Origin: Vespa crabro | Taxonomy: Eukaryota > Arthropoda > Insecta > Hymenoptera > Vespidae | DNA length: 64,000 nucleotides | Reading direction: 5' to 3' | NCBI RefSeq assembly: GCF_910589235.1 | Contig: NC_060960.1 | Location: forward strand, 1,525,339-1,589,338 | Part shown: positions 1 through 13,300 of the stretch, one piece after another | Layout: the number at the start of each line of letters is the position of its first letter | How positions within the stretch are numbered: position 1 is the first letter of the stretch | The notes under the pieces: model-generated | What the model was told of the DNA's origin: nothing | Database searches by the model: none | What the model saw: the letters and a program-made list of their open reading frames with translations, nothing else | Program-made: the position numbers and the translations under genes

Positions 1-289
1 TATGAGTCGTCATCACGTTTGACTCAATTATTCATAGAAATGTTTTATAATTTAATTCGACAAAGAAAAAAAGCTAGTTCCGTTTTTTCTTTTTTTGTTT
101 TTCAAGAAAAACGAAGAGAGGAATAGAGGAATAGGAAAAAAGAAAAAATAAACAAATGATACATGATCGTATGCACTTTGTTGCATAAACGTTCTTACAA
201 CGTCGTGATCGACGACATAGATATAGTACTCGGAGAGCAAGCAAAATCCCATGAAAGAAGAAAATTAGTAGACCGTATGTATTATACAT

Positions 290-487
290 TGTCGAGTTAA
301 GTATAATCGCAGGATAAGTTCCCAGTATGGTGGGAACACATCGGATATCATTACCATGGGAAACGGTTGCCATTGAGTCTGTGCCGAGAGATTTTAACGC
401 GCCTCTATCGAGTATCGAGTATCGTTGAACTTCTCCATTTTCTGATAATAGCAAATAAGTACATCCTTCTGTCGTTAAATGTAAGAG

Positions 488-531
<44 letters not shown>

Positions 532-741
532 GTTATATATATATAACTATTATCATGTATAAAATATTATCTTACAGTTATATGAAACTGTGAGATAGAA
601 ATGAAGAGGATGGATCATTGTGACTCTCAGTGATTTTTATTTTTCTATTTACATACAAATTATTTAATTCGAAATGCATCGATGATAAAATATGCATTCG
701 TTTTATAATATTTAATAATAGAATTTTGTTATATATATATG

Positions 742-793
<52 letters not shown>

Positions 794-1060
794 GTGTATA
801 TATAGTATGTGTATATGTATTGTATGTATATATATTATATTGTATGTGTATACATATATTTTATGTGTATATATATATACATTGTATGTGCATACACACA
901 CCCATATTTGGAAGAAGATAACAAATTTTAATCTGTTTATTAAACATTAATAAAATCAATATCTTCCACTTCATTATAGATGACATTATTTTTGTATCTT
1001 TCATCATTTATTTGGTAATAACTATATTAATTTATTTATTTGGTAATGACGAATACTAGT
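290..1060. other. Intergenic stretch with TA microsatellites
   Basis: No gene is supported here. The stretch holds TA runs at about 490-527 and 735-790 and general AT-rich sequence. The 1031-1058 part carries several copies of TTTATT on the plus strand, which read as AATAAA on the minus strand and are the likely poly(A) signals of the gene ending at 1068. An open minus-strand frame at 290-454 is discussed as a finding, not called. Confidence 0.5.
1031..1058 (-). terminator. Poly(A) signals of gene A
   Basis: Overlapping AATAAA hexamers read on the minus strand at 1036-1031 and 1040-1035, with another at about 1058-1053. They fall within 40 nt of the stop codon of gene A. Confidence 0.5.
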
Positions 1061-1067
1061 CTATTTA

Positions 1068-3591
1068 TTAAGCATTAGGATCAATATGTTCCAAATCATC
1101 ATCGTCGATCCTCTCGTTTTCCAAACCATCTTCGAATGGAATCGTTGATGCTTTCATTTTATATTTCGAATTAGAAACATCAATTGTCTTCTCCGCTTTT
1201 TCACTAGCCGAAATTGTTTCCGCATCTTTGTTCTCCTTTGTATTGGAATTTCCATCTCCATTACCATTTTTGCTACCATTCTTGTTACCATTCTTTCGTT
1301 TTGGACCATAACCATATGGATGAAACGGTCCAGGAAAGAAATCATCATAATAATAATCATAATACTTGTGATAATAGGGATCGTGAAAATGATGATCGAC
1401 GGTCTCGTTGTGGTCTTTATGGTGATAATAACCTGGACCAAATTTGTAAGGCGGTGGGGGAAAATCGTAAAACGGTTTATAATGTCCATAAAATGGTCGG
1501 CGATCATCAGATTTTGGATGATCCGAACCATTTTCTTCTTTCGTTTCTTCCTTGCTACTACTACTATTTTCATCAGAATTACTCGAATCCGAATTTGGCC
1601 GTCGACCTGGATGACCGTAGGGATATTTGTAACCTAAAGGATGATGATAAGGAAAGTGTGGGTCAAATCCAAAAGGTCCAAAGTAATGTCCGTCAATTGG
1701 TAATGGACTATGATGATATCTGAGGTCACCTCTTTGTCGATTTTCAAGAGAAGAGTAACCATTGAACCCATTTAAATTACTAAACGGTCTACCCACAACT
1801 CCATCGCTCGAAATTCGATCGTGAGATCGATAAATAGAATCGAAACGACCCGGTGATTCGATATTTTCAGCATTCGCAAAGTTTCCAGTGTTAACGGGAC
1901 GACCTAAGTTAAGCCTTCCACGTATATCAGTCCTATCATTTAGGCCAATTGATTGAAAATAATTATTTGGGACGTTGTAAGGGTCGTAAAATTGAGACTG
2001 ACGATAATCAGAATTTTCAGGATAATTTGGTCTCCCGTAAGAATTGTAAAAATCGTTGGCCTGTCTTCTAGTATTTGAAAAACGATTAGGTTGTTTAAGA
2101 TTGCCTTTCTCTCGGTATATCTCAGGCGTTGTGGCCTCGTCAACGTTGTCCTTAGAACTTGACAATGATTTTGGAGTCTCTCCAGAATTTGTCTTCGTAA
2201 TCGATGATAATTCGAGAAATGATCTATTGCCTCGATTAGTTGAAAGTTCGCCGAGTATAGTTGGAGTTAATACAGAAGCGACGTTCCTCGCAAAGGTCGT
2301 CAAAATGTCGGAATCTATGAGAAAAAAATAGATTTTAGAAACTACTGGGTTCCTTTTTCTTTAGGACTTTAGAGGTCGATTAAATCTTTTTCTTTTTTTT
2401 CCTTTTTTTTTATATTAAATATTTTATATACAATATTGAAGGTAAAATATTTAAAAATTTTAAAAACTTGTAAATTATTACGACACAATCGAAGTAACGA
2501 TCTAAAATAAGTTCCGGAATCGTAATGAGATAAAAAATATTCAACATTCCACGAAATCGTCAGATTACGGATGACGAGGAAAAAAGATTCTAAAAATACA
2601 TCGGGCGAACAAAAAAGAAATTTTATCTTTAGATTGGCATTTAACAAAACTTATTTTTTTTTCTTTTCTAACTCGAACGATAATTAATAACTTACTGATC
2701 GTGCTCTTTGTAGCACTTCCAACACCCAAAATGTTCCAAATTGCTACGTAGCATAGGAATATCTGTAAAAAGAATTTGTTTTTTTGGTTTTTTCCCTCTT
2801 TTTTTCTTTTTTACGTATTTATTAGGTAAATAAGATTTTAAAGTATTATCTGTTTAAACGCAAGGAAATTTCATGATTGAAACATTTTTAATGAATAGAA
2901 GGGGAATAGAATAAAATGATAAATATTATCAATGCACTGTGCAGCAAAGCATGAAAGTCGAATGAAAAGGACGAGGGATTAATCATCAGTGAGTCCCTTC
3001 GTGCGGAACCTTCTTACGTATATACATATATATCTTCGATTGCGTCCTTGCGGAAACAGGAAAAAGGTCAAATTATTTTTTCGAAGTTTTTTAGGATCAT
3101 TCAATTTAAGAGAAAGGAAGGAATATTCGGTGGATTCGTTCATCGATTAAGAGAAATCAAGATACGTTATAATAAGATGTATGATTAGCATATCCGGATT
3201 TCTAAGTAATTTTCTAATATTTCATAGAGTCATGCTTATCTTTGATGTGCATTGGACTAAAAATAAAAATGATCTTACTAGGAAATGATTGTTAAACGAT
3301 CGAATTAAAAAATATAACATTTTTCAAACTGTTCTAAATCATTTCTAAATTGAGAGATTAGAAATTATTAATAAATAATCGAGCATTTTTATTACATATG
3401 AAATATATTGATTAAAATTTGATAAACATTGATATATTACACTAATTTAATTGTATATAATTTAATGTAATGAACACCATAGTTACACTTTGACAAATCA
3501 GAACTTTTGAATGAATGAACGTAAATACAGTCACTTATTGTCATTAGTATTAGTACGCACATTAGATACTCACGTAGAGACCGTAATGCAT
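1068..3591 (-). CDS. Gene A: secreted Pro/Tyr/His/Gly-rich protein, 3 exons
   Basis: The coding exons are 3591-3574, 2762-2696 and 2314-1068, giving 443 residues. Exon 1 encodes only MHYGLY and ends at the donor GTGAGT. Exon 2 supplies the hydrophobic core IFLCYVAIWNILGVG and ends in phase 1 at GTAAGT. Exon 3 begins after CTCATAG and carries the rest. The join gives a classic signal peptide. The mature protein has no transmembrane segment. Its middle and C-terminal half are rich in Tyr, Pro, His, Phe and Gly (for example a YDYYYDDFFPGPF stretch), followed by an Asn/Gly/Lys-rich linker and an acidic tail ending DPNA. I do not recognise a named domain. The signal-peptide intron and the low-complexity Tyr/Pro/His make-up resemble extracellular matrix or cuticle-type proteins, but that is inference. 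Poly(A) signals lie just past the stop, and a TATA/initiator promoter lies 23-56 nt before the ATG. Confidence 0.82.
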
Positions 3592-3610
3592 CGTGCGTGG
3601 GATCGATGAC

Positions 3611-3647
3611 GACTAAGGGGTATGCAACGACTCCGATGTCATTTATA
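3611..3647 (-). promoter_or_regulatory. Core promoter of gene A (TATA + initiator)
   Basis: TATAAAT reads on the minus strand at 3647-3641. An initiator-like TTAGTC lies at 3616-3611 with its A at 3614, 33 nt from the start of the TATA box. The ATG at 3591 follows 23 nt later, so the predicted leader is short. Spacing and motif order match focused arthropod promoters and support the very short first coding exon. Confidence 0.6.
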
Positions 3648-3895
3648 CTTTCCTCTCTCTAAACATTTCTATGTCCCTTCGTTCTTAAAATATAATACGG
3701 ATGTAACAATATATATATATATATATATAGGGATTTACGTTGAACGTATAGTTGACATTCTTTGATGCAATTATACGGTTCAATCGTTCGATGCTCACAA
3801 CTTACTTAACGCATGAATAATCAGAACTCTGTATTCTTTCTTTCATATATTTAAATTTATAACTAAAATTCTTCTTTTTTATCATTATTATTTTT

Positions 3896-3915
3896 GTTAT
3901 TATTATTATTGTTGC

Positions 3916-4000
<85 letters not shown>

Positions 4001-4030
4001 GTTATTGTTATTATTATTATTATTATTATA
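3896..4030. repeat. (ATT)n microsatellite
   Basis: About 130 bp of nearly pure ATT repeat with a few GTT interruptions, lying between genes A and B. The isoleucine-rich frames through it are repeat artefacts. Confidence 0.9.
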
Positions 4031-4265
4031 AACGTACAACGTACATTTGTATTTACAATAAATGCATCAATGTTTGTGTAAGCAATGTGAACATGTAACT
4101 TGCAAGGCATTTCGTATTAATCTTTAAAAATTTCATTTATAAGATTAACTTCTCGTTATTAAATCCTTGCGAAATGATACCTAACGAAGAGATTCGAATC
4201 TTCAACGAAGCGTATTTATGTAACAGAAGATGATTCTCAATGAGAAGATAATGAGGATGAACCTT

Positions 4266-5806
4266 TCAAAATCCGATTTGAGTGATCGTCCCGACGACAC
4301 CAGGTGCGATAACACCTGGAAGATTATAAATCTGAACAGGTCGTGTTCCATGGGTGACAGCAAATCTCGTTGCTCTAAAATTTGGCGTCACGATCACAGG
4401 TCGAATAGCTTTCACCGAGGATAATCTTCTTGATTGAATCACTTGTTGAGATGAGTATCCTGGATATTTTGCTAGCATACCTGATACACTTCCGTAAGGA
4501 ATACCGCCTACGAATTAATAATAAAAATATTTTTTTTTATATCTATAAAAAAAGAAAAAATTAAAAATAATTAAAATTTTTTAAATAGTTCCGATCGTTA
4601 TAGAATTATATTAAGTGGTGTAATCTATAAGGTTTAGCATGAAACATTTTAATATTGAATTATGAAAGGACATCGTCATAACAGGAATCTATGATACCGA
4701 TTGTTCGATTCTTATTCTTACCGTATGCCAATCCGTTTACCATCTCAACGATTCCTGCGCTGTCCGGTAATGGCGCTGCAGTTGATAAGTTTATCAACTG
4801 CATTAATCCAAATAAAAAGAGAATCTACATAAAGAAAAAATAAAGAATATATATATATATATTTATATATGTATATATATATATATATTTAATATATAAT
4901 AATTTTTATATATATATATATATATATATTTAATGTGCTTAAATAGATTCTAATTCGATTTTAATGTAAATCAAATTAAACGTGAAATATGTCAATGAAA
5001 ACCGCACTTTCTAATTGCTCAAAAATGTAAACGCTTTCAGTCGCGCATGATAAAATTAATATATCGTTGTAAATATTAGAAAGCATACGACAAATCGATA
5101 TAAAACGTTCGCCTTGTAAAATACAAATTATATAATATTTCGTAATAGACTTTCTTGAATATTTTTAACGTTGGACAACGTATAAACTTTTTCAATGTTT
5201 CCATTAAAAATCAACGAAATCAATAGTTATATAAGTATATAACCTAACATGCCCCTTTCTTTTGTTCTAGGTGAATGCTACACGGTACTGTGATCACGAG
5301 TATTCAGATTAGAATAGCAAGAACACGCCCCGGATCGAATTGCATCGCGACAGATTGAAGTAATAAAAATTAACAGTAGTGAGAGTTTATTTGCCGTGAA
5401 AAGTTTCAACAACATTTGATTAATATTATCATGCTTTTTTTCAGATTTATCGCGATCGTCATTGTATCACCATTGTTATGATGGATTATACGGAGAATTA
5501 CTTTTCTTTTTTTTTTCTTTTTTTATGGAAAACTAACATCATCGGAAATATCAAACTTGAACTTCGTAAAATTATTTACACTTTCAACATATCGATTAGG
5601 CAAAATTTTTAATTTCATAGAATCGATCAAATCTAAATAATACTGATTATTATTTTATTTCACAAGACAAAAGAAAACAAACAAACAAACAAACAAAAGA
5701 GAAAGATACATTAATTTCTTTGAAATTATTTGACAATAGAATCTCTCAGAAAGAATATATTCAGTAATCTCACGTAAATCACTTATAGTACCTTCGTAAG
5801 AAACAT
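4266..5806 (-). CDS. Gene B: small secreted protein, 3 exons
   Basis: The coding exons are 5806-5792, 4824-4722 and 4507-4266, giving 119 residues. Exon 1 encodes MFLTK and stops at a phase-0 donor (AAG then GTACTA, a weak match). Exon 2 continues with ILFLFGLMQLINLSTAAPLP, so the join forms a signal peptide likely cut near the STAA/APLP border, and it ends in phase 1 at GTAAGA. Exon 3 starts after TTCGTAG. The mature chain of about 97 residues has no cysteine and is rich in Val, Ile, Arg, Gly and Pro, ending in a hydrophobic tail GVVGTITQIGF. I do not recognise the family. It has the same gene layout as gene A next door and a TATA promoter, so it is probably a small extracellular structural protein. 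An exon-only prediction would see just the last 70 residues. Confidence 0.78.
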
Positions 5807-5851
5807 GTCGTCGTTTTAAATGTTATTGCACGACCAACTAACAGGCAAAAC

Positions 5852-5882
5852 TAGGGTACAAAGGCAAGGATCGAATTATATA
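5852..5882 (-). promoter_or_regulatory. Core promoter of gene B (TATA box)
   Basis: TATATAAT reads on the minus strand at 5882-5875. An A in CCTAGTTT at 5852 lies 30 nt downstream and is a fair start site. The ATG at 5806 follows 46 nt later. Confidence 0.5.
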
Positions 5883-5899
5883 GACGGCGTGGCATTACC

Positions 5900-6654
5900 G
5901 TTGACCAATCGTGCTCTAGTGTTCCCTTTCAATTTCCCGAGGACTTATTTATCGTGTTCTAGGATTTTATCAACGCGTGTCATTCCACGCTAATACGTTC
6001 GTTACCGCTTAGCAAGGATACGTATGTTCTCCTACCCTGAGATACCTTAACCTTGAGAAAAGTGCGGGGCGCCTCTCACATTGTATCTACGTGAAACAGT
6101 TTATAACTTTTGTCTACAACGATCAAGGTTCAAATATTTCATTCGCATTCACGTTTGATTACGTTGACCTAACCATAATAATGATAATAATAATTTTTAT
6201 TGTTATTATTATTTTTTCTTCTTTTTTCTTTGTCTTTAATTAACCGTCATCCATCCCTTCTACTCTGAAAAATCTCGATGTCCTTTAGAGATAGAAACAT
6301 TTAAGAAAGAAAGTTTGGTTAGAACAGGTTTTTACGAATTATTTTTATGCTTATCCAATTACTTAATTAAGTACTTACGATACCATAAATATATTCCATG
6401 TTACCAAGGTATGTTTTTTATCTCTCGGTTGAACATAAACATTTAGAAAAATACGGATATATGAATAAATCCACATTCTTTATTTTTTATTTATTTTCAT
6501 TTTAAATAAGATTGTAAGCAATATTCGAATACTCTTTTAACTTAGTCATGATTTTCACAATTCTGTAATCTATCGCGAATCAACTCGACATATTCTGCCA
6601 TTTATATAGTACTACACATGAATTGGCATTGAGGCTAACCACATACGCACACAC

Positions 6655-6686
<32 letters not shown>

Positions 6687-7260
6687 TACATATATACGTA
6701 TGTACATATATACACATACATACATACATGCGATCGATTGACGATCCTGTTAGACGATAATCTGATAATCTAACATAACGTTCATCCTTTTTTACTTTAT
6801 TTACATTGATGCTATAGAGATTGGTCAAGTCATCTTATTAATTATACATACAATTTTCAAAGATAATTAAGATTAATTGTAGGTATTTGCATTAAACGTA
6901 ATATTATAGGTCTATATCTCCAAAATTAGATCAAGGTTTCATTACTCTTGAAACACACAAAACATGATTCCGTAACTCGTTTAATGACCTCGGTATACTA
7001 TTCATTTATATAGTTATGTTATAATAAATTGTTAATATAAATATTATCATTATAAATGTTATAATAATAGATAGATCATCGTAAAGAAAAATATGGAAGA
7101 GATTGCATATTTTATTTATAACAAAATATTACAGATAATAAAATGTAAAAATATATTTGAATACAATATAAAGAACAATTAAATAATACATAAATTGTAA
7201 GTTATAGTAATTAAATATTCGAAAAAAGAGATTGTATATAAAATCCGTAAACAATGAGAA
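5900..7260. other. Intergenic stretch between genes B and C
   Basis: This is mostly unique AT-rich sequence, with a TA/CA microsatellite at about 6640-6730. I see no supported coding region. The 5880-6130 part is less AT-rich and may hold regulatory sequence for gene B. Confidence 0.4.
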
Positions 7261-7263
7261 ATT

Positions 7264-7269
7264 TTTATT
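7264..7269 (-). terminator. Poly(A) signal of gene C
   Basis: AATAAA reads on the minus strand here, 58 nt beyond the stop codon at 7328. This supports 7564-7328 as a terminal exon. Confidence 0.55.
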
Positions 7270-7327
7270 TCGATTAGGATCTCGAAAAAAGGGAAAAAAA
7301 GAAAGAGAAATTATAACACGTAAATAA

Positions 7328-10300
7328 TTATTTACGTCGTTCTACGTAATAATACAACCTTTGTTCCGGATGATGTAAAAATTTGATCGACGATTTAATT
7401 TTATTATTTTTTTCTTCTTCTTCTTTATCTTCTTCTTCCTCTTTTTCTTCTTTCGTATTCTTCTTCTTTATCTCTTCTAATTTTATATTTTCATCTTTAA
7501 ATCCACGATCGTTCCTCGAATATGACTCCAAAGTTTGTCCCAAAAGGTTGCCTGTTAGATAACTCTGAAATTGTATAACATTTTAAATACATAAATGAAA
7601 ATAGAGAGAAATTAATCGTAGTGACAATCTTCGAATTTAAAAAAAAATATATATATATATTCATGGAATTTTTTATGGAAATAAAAAAAATTATAAAAAT
7701 TTGAAGATCATCTGTTCAAAGAATCAAAACTTTTTTTTATTAATAATTGTAATTTTCCAATATTCGGAAAACGAGATAGATCTGAATATTTTATTTATAT
7801 ACGAAATAATTCATTACGATAATTTTTGAATTTTTTTTTTTTAAGTAAATTCATGGAATTTCTTATGGGAAAAAATGTATGAAAATTTGAAGATCATTTA
7901 TTCAGAGAATCTAAACTTTTTTTTATTAATAATCGTAATTCTTTGATATTAAGAAAACTATAGACGTAATTATCTATATTCCAAAATAGAAAGAAAATAA
8001 TTCGTGACGATAATCTTCGAACTTTTTAAGATAAATTTATGAAATTTTTCATGACAAAATTGTGAAAGTTTCAAGTTAATTCATGAAAAATTTCAACTTT
8101 ATTTTATTAATGATCGTAATCGTACGATATCTAGGAAACTCAATAGACCTAAATATTACATTTAAATATATATTGTAAATGAAAGTACATAATTTATGAC
8201 GATAATCATTTTCAACCTTAAAAAAAAAGAAAAGAATTATATTAAAGTTGGAAGATCACTTATTCAGGATATAAATCTTTTTCCTTTTAATTAATAATTG
8301 TAATTCTCTAATATCCGGAAAACGCGATAGATCCAAATATTGTATTTATATATGAAAAAAAGAAGAAATAATTCATGACGATAGTATTTAAATCCTTTTT
8401 CTTTTTTGAAATAAATTCATGGAATTTTTTATGAAAATTTATGAAAATTCGAAGATCATTGTTCAGAGAAACTAAACTTTATATATATTTTTTAAATTAA
8501 TAATCGTAATTCTCCAATAACTAGGAAACGGTAAACCTGATGTTGCTCAAGTTGTGCTTAGTCAATTGAATGACTCCTTTCAGATCAAGAGAACTTACTT
8601 CTGTCGATGGAATACCGCTAAGATCAAGATCTTGTGAGATTCTCCAGTTATTATCCTTCTTCGCGAATTCCGATATATCAGGATCATCTAATTCAGTAAT
8701 GTTCTTAGCTTTGTTAGGTTCGATAGAGATAAACATTTCCTTGACACCATCCTTGTCTATTTTTTTCGTTCGATAAACATGATCAGGCGTTTCTTTAGTT
8801 GTCATTGATATCCTTTCGACATTTTCACTAGTGATATTTCCACGATTACGATTGATTTCATTATTATTGCTGTAATGTTTCATTTTGAGTGATCCAGGAT
8901 CGTCATTGGCATTGATAGTTGAATTTTCATTATCAGGATAAGTCGTCCTGATAAATGACTCTTTCGAGACTCTCGAACGATGTTCAATAGTTGTAGTTGA
9001 TGGTGTTGGAAGGGTATGTTTCATTTCGGAAAATTGATTATTCATTTTTTGATATCTCGTTTGAGGTCTTTGTCGTATTAACTTTTTAGTAGACACGAAA
9101 GTCGTCGTCGTAGTTGTAGTCGTAATCGTTGTTGGCGCTGTAGTCGTCGGTCGAATCTTTCTTCTTTTAACTTGTTCTATAACAGGTTTCGTTGAATATT
9201 CTTTAACGTCATTGTTAATTTGAACATTTTTCTTTAAAATTCTACGTCTTCGTGATCTGTCGACGGTTACATTGTTAGGTTTAATTGTTGTTTCCGTGTT
9301 TATCGGAAATCGTAAAGTATTAGATTCGACTTGTTCTTTTTTTAATATTTCCTTCTTTGTTGTATTCTTATGATTTTTATGTTTTATCGTGGCAACGGAA
9401 GTTACTTCTGTCAGATTATTTTCTTCGACCATTCTTTTTCTTCCAATATCTTTTCTAGGTGCCAAAGTAATGTCCTCCGGCACCAAAGTTCCAGTAATGA
9501 TCCGACGATGATTCGAAGATCCAGTTCGATCTTTCTTCCCCTTTAATTTTTCTGGATCTATGTGAATATGATTGAAATTTTTATGAATTGATTTTGATGA
9601 TTTGAGATTACTCGAATTATACTTGCTGCTGTATTTAACCGGTTTATGCAAGGAACTACTTTCTTCCGTATCAAAATATCGTTCTTGTCTATTAATCTTT
9701 TGTTTCTTGGAAAGAGGAATATCGTATAATTCCCAAGGATAGAAATGAGTATGTGTGTCCTTAGAAGACGAAACATCTTCGTTGCTATCCCTCGAATTAA
9801 AATCATCTAATTTTCCATAACTTTTTCTCTCCCTTCTTTGTTCTCTCGCCAATCGTTCTCTCTTCTCCCAAGGAAACTCATAACTCCAGAATGGAATAGA
9901 TTTCGATTCTTCGAAGGAATTTTTATCTCGTCTTTCATCCTCCGAACTCCAAGGGTACGATATATGTCGTATTCTCTTTTTATTTTCATCGTTTACAGTC
10001 TCTTCGCTACTTTCTTCGAAAGATGAGATACTCGATGTCTCATATCTCTGCATCGAAAATGGTGGATGATAAAATGCCGGCTTGTTGATACGAGATCCTA
10101 ATTCAGAATATTTCTCGTCTTCGTAATTTTCTGACGGGGAATACGGTCTGGAAGAATAATAAGAGAAAAATGTTTTATCTTCCTCCTTAGATACGTCTCT
10201 TCCCTTAGTTTCTAATGTTCCTTCATCCTCTTTGTCTTTCTTTTTCTTTTCTGAAGAATCCTCTATGGACTCATGGGAATGTTCATTGGATTTGAAATCT

Positions 10301-13300
10301 TCTTCAAGGTCACCATTAGATACTTTCAATTGAGTCTCTTCAACGATCGGAGAAATCGTTGTTTTTTCTGAAAATGCTCCATGGTATCCTGGAGTATCAG
10401 AAATTAGATAGTCGGAATATTCTAACGAAGTCGTTGATAAAATTGCTGCTGGTGTTGTGCTAATGTCATCCATATTCTCATGAACTTTGTAATTATTGTT
10501 ATCTTTCGTTATCGATTCCTTTTCGCTAGGATATTCCTGGGAATCCATTCGTGTTCTATCTCTCGATAACGTAGAGTATCGTAAGTGTTTATTCGAAATC
10601 GTACTAGGTGTCGTTGTTTCGCTCACGTTGCTATCATCGGACCAAATCGTTGATAAAATCGTAGATACCGTTGAGGAATCGAAATTGTTACGTTTTCTTT
10701 CAACGCTGTTATATCTCGGCTCCTTTCTTCTACTATCTTCGTCTAATGTCCTTGACTCCCTTGTGAATTTACCGACATTCTTCAATTCATCTTTTGGTTT
10801 TAAATGTTTGATTCTATCTCTGATCGTGTAAACGATCCTACTAGACGAATCTTTTTCTGAATCGTCAGCGGACGATGTCAAATTTTTAGATACGACAGAG
10901 AATTTTCGTCTACGAGGTCTCAATGTTGTATTAAATTTATTAGTCATGTTTTTAATATTTTCGTTTGCATTTTTTTCGTTTATTAAATCGACAAGTTTCG
11001 AACGGCCAATTGGCTTTTTTATACTTCGTTTTTGAATTGTTATCTTGTGATAACGTCTAATGGTTCTTGGAACGTGATATAACGAAGGCCTTCTTCTACT
11101 TTTCCGCGTAATTCTGTTTCTTCTTGGGCCATTTATTTTTCCAAAATCATTTGGTTCTTTTGGAGGTAAAAGACCATCGATCCTGGTTGTATTAGAATCT
11201 GTTTCAATATCTGATAAATTAGTTTTACTGTCGAATGTTTTTACGTTTATTGCATCGGCTGATATTGATTCAGTTAGGGTTGAAGGACTGATAGTTGTCA
11301 TTCGAAGATTACGATAAATGTCTGCGGATTCTTTTATGTTATTCATTACATCTTCGTAAATTTGTCTGTGATAAGGGACAGATGATAATTCTAATGATGC
11401 AGATATACGTTCTTTTTTCGGTTGATTTTTTGAAATTCTTCTCTCTCCTTTCAAGTTTTGCGTAATGTAAGGATGATAAGAATCTCTCTCAGGTTTTCTA
11501 GAAAGTTTCTCTGGAATATATTCTTTGCTAGTTCCAATAGGTAACACTAGAACTCTTTTCGAAAGCTTTTTGGGATCCAATTCTTTTGGTAAGTAAGGAT
11601 TACCGACATTCTTTTCCATGAACAGAGGATTATCGAACGGATTCTCGTCAAAGTACTTAGCTTTGAAACAATCTAACTTCTCTCCTAAACCTCTTAGACG
11701 AGGTTTGTGTATGCTAGGATCTCGATCGTTGGATGGTCTCTCTTCCTTAGGTAGAACTTCATCTAAATCGGCATCTATTTCCTCGCAATTTTTATAGACA
11801 TCGCGGGAATCATAAAATTCCATTCCAGTTGACGTCTTTCTTGGAATCTTTCCAGGATTAAGAGCGTACTTCAGACCGGATAAATCGGATATCCTTTCGT
11901 TTTTGTAGAAAGGATATTTTTTTAAATCGATCTTCGTGATTTCTTCGACGACAGGAAGTTTCTCGACTTTTTCATTGGCAAGTTCTTCAACGTAATCGTA
12001 ATTCGTCGGTATATCGACTTCGACATTGACTTCGTCATTTTTCCTTTGATTTTCTAATTTTTCATTGTTACTTTTTTCATTATCTTTATTAAATCGTTCT
12101 TCAATTTCCTTATCCACCACTAGGGTAGTTATTTTAGGTGCTTCGTTTAATAATTCCTCGTGAGGTTTTTTATCACCTAATGACTTGCCAATAGTTCTTT
12201 GACGGGTTCTCTCTTCGTAATCGTTATTTCTCGATCCTTCCGTTACTCTCGAATTTCTTCCGTCTTTCGTAACTCGAAAAATGTTATCTTTATCCTGATT
12301 TATTTCTTCGCGATTTGTCGTGCCATTATTTACCTCGCCTTTCACATACTCCGCCGTTCTTTTTCTTCTCGTTCGAGATTTTCGTTTTAGATCTACAATC
12401 ACTGGAGCATATTTTAATATCGGCTCGATATTGCGATAATATCCTTCTTCGTTGTTATAAGGAAATGATACAGAACGATATTTGTTTTGATAATTCGACG
12501 GTGGTAATAATTGTGTCGATAATGGTAATGATGGTGGTGGTGGTGGTGGTAATAGTCCGAGAAGTGAAGAAGTATCGATTTTATAAATCGGAAGCGAGGA
12601 CGTACCAAGGAAGCTGTCCACGCTTGAGATCGGCCGATTCCGTAGAAAGTTTTTATCGTTTGGCTCTCTCATTATCGTTTCGCTTTCGATCGGTACGCTT
12701 GATTGATCAACAATAGCCAATTCGCTACCAGCTGTTGGACGATCTTTCACACGAAAGTCGATATATTTGATCTCGTTCGGTCCTCTTGAGTTTGTAAAAT
12801 CGTTCGATGCTTTCGATCGATCTAGATTCATAACATAATTCAATACCTTCGTGTACTTCGCCCTTTGATCGTTCAAATTTTTGTTATATTTAACATCGTT
12901 CGAATGATCTTTAAGATCGTTCTCTTTTTGAGATCGAGAAGACATCGAAGACTTCGTTGATTTTTGTGGCTTGTATCTTCCTAAGACTTTGTATTTTATC
13001 TTCTTACGATCGATAAAAGGATTCGAGAAATAATTTTCATTGTTATCGTCGATTTTAATATCGTCCGATTGGAAATTTTCCGTTTGATTTTTTTCAGGTA
13101 AAATTGTCGTTGGGGATTCGATCGACTCGTTGCTTAAAACGAGATCATCAAAATGTTTTAAAGAAGATTGATCAGTTGTGCTATGCGTCGAAGGTTTCCA
13201 CAAGTTCGAAGTATCCGAGATAACTGAACGAATCATTGGATCATCTGTGAATTCAACGTAATTATCGACGTTGGTTTTTCTTGGCCAAATTTGATCGTTG

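Noticed and set aside
1214..1723. Plus-strand frames opposite gene A
   Set aside because: They are antisense shadows of the gene A exon; the minus frame has a signal peptide, splice sites and a promoter.
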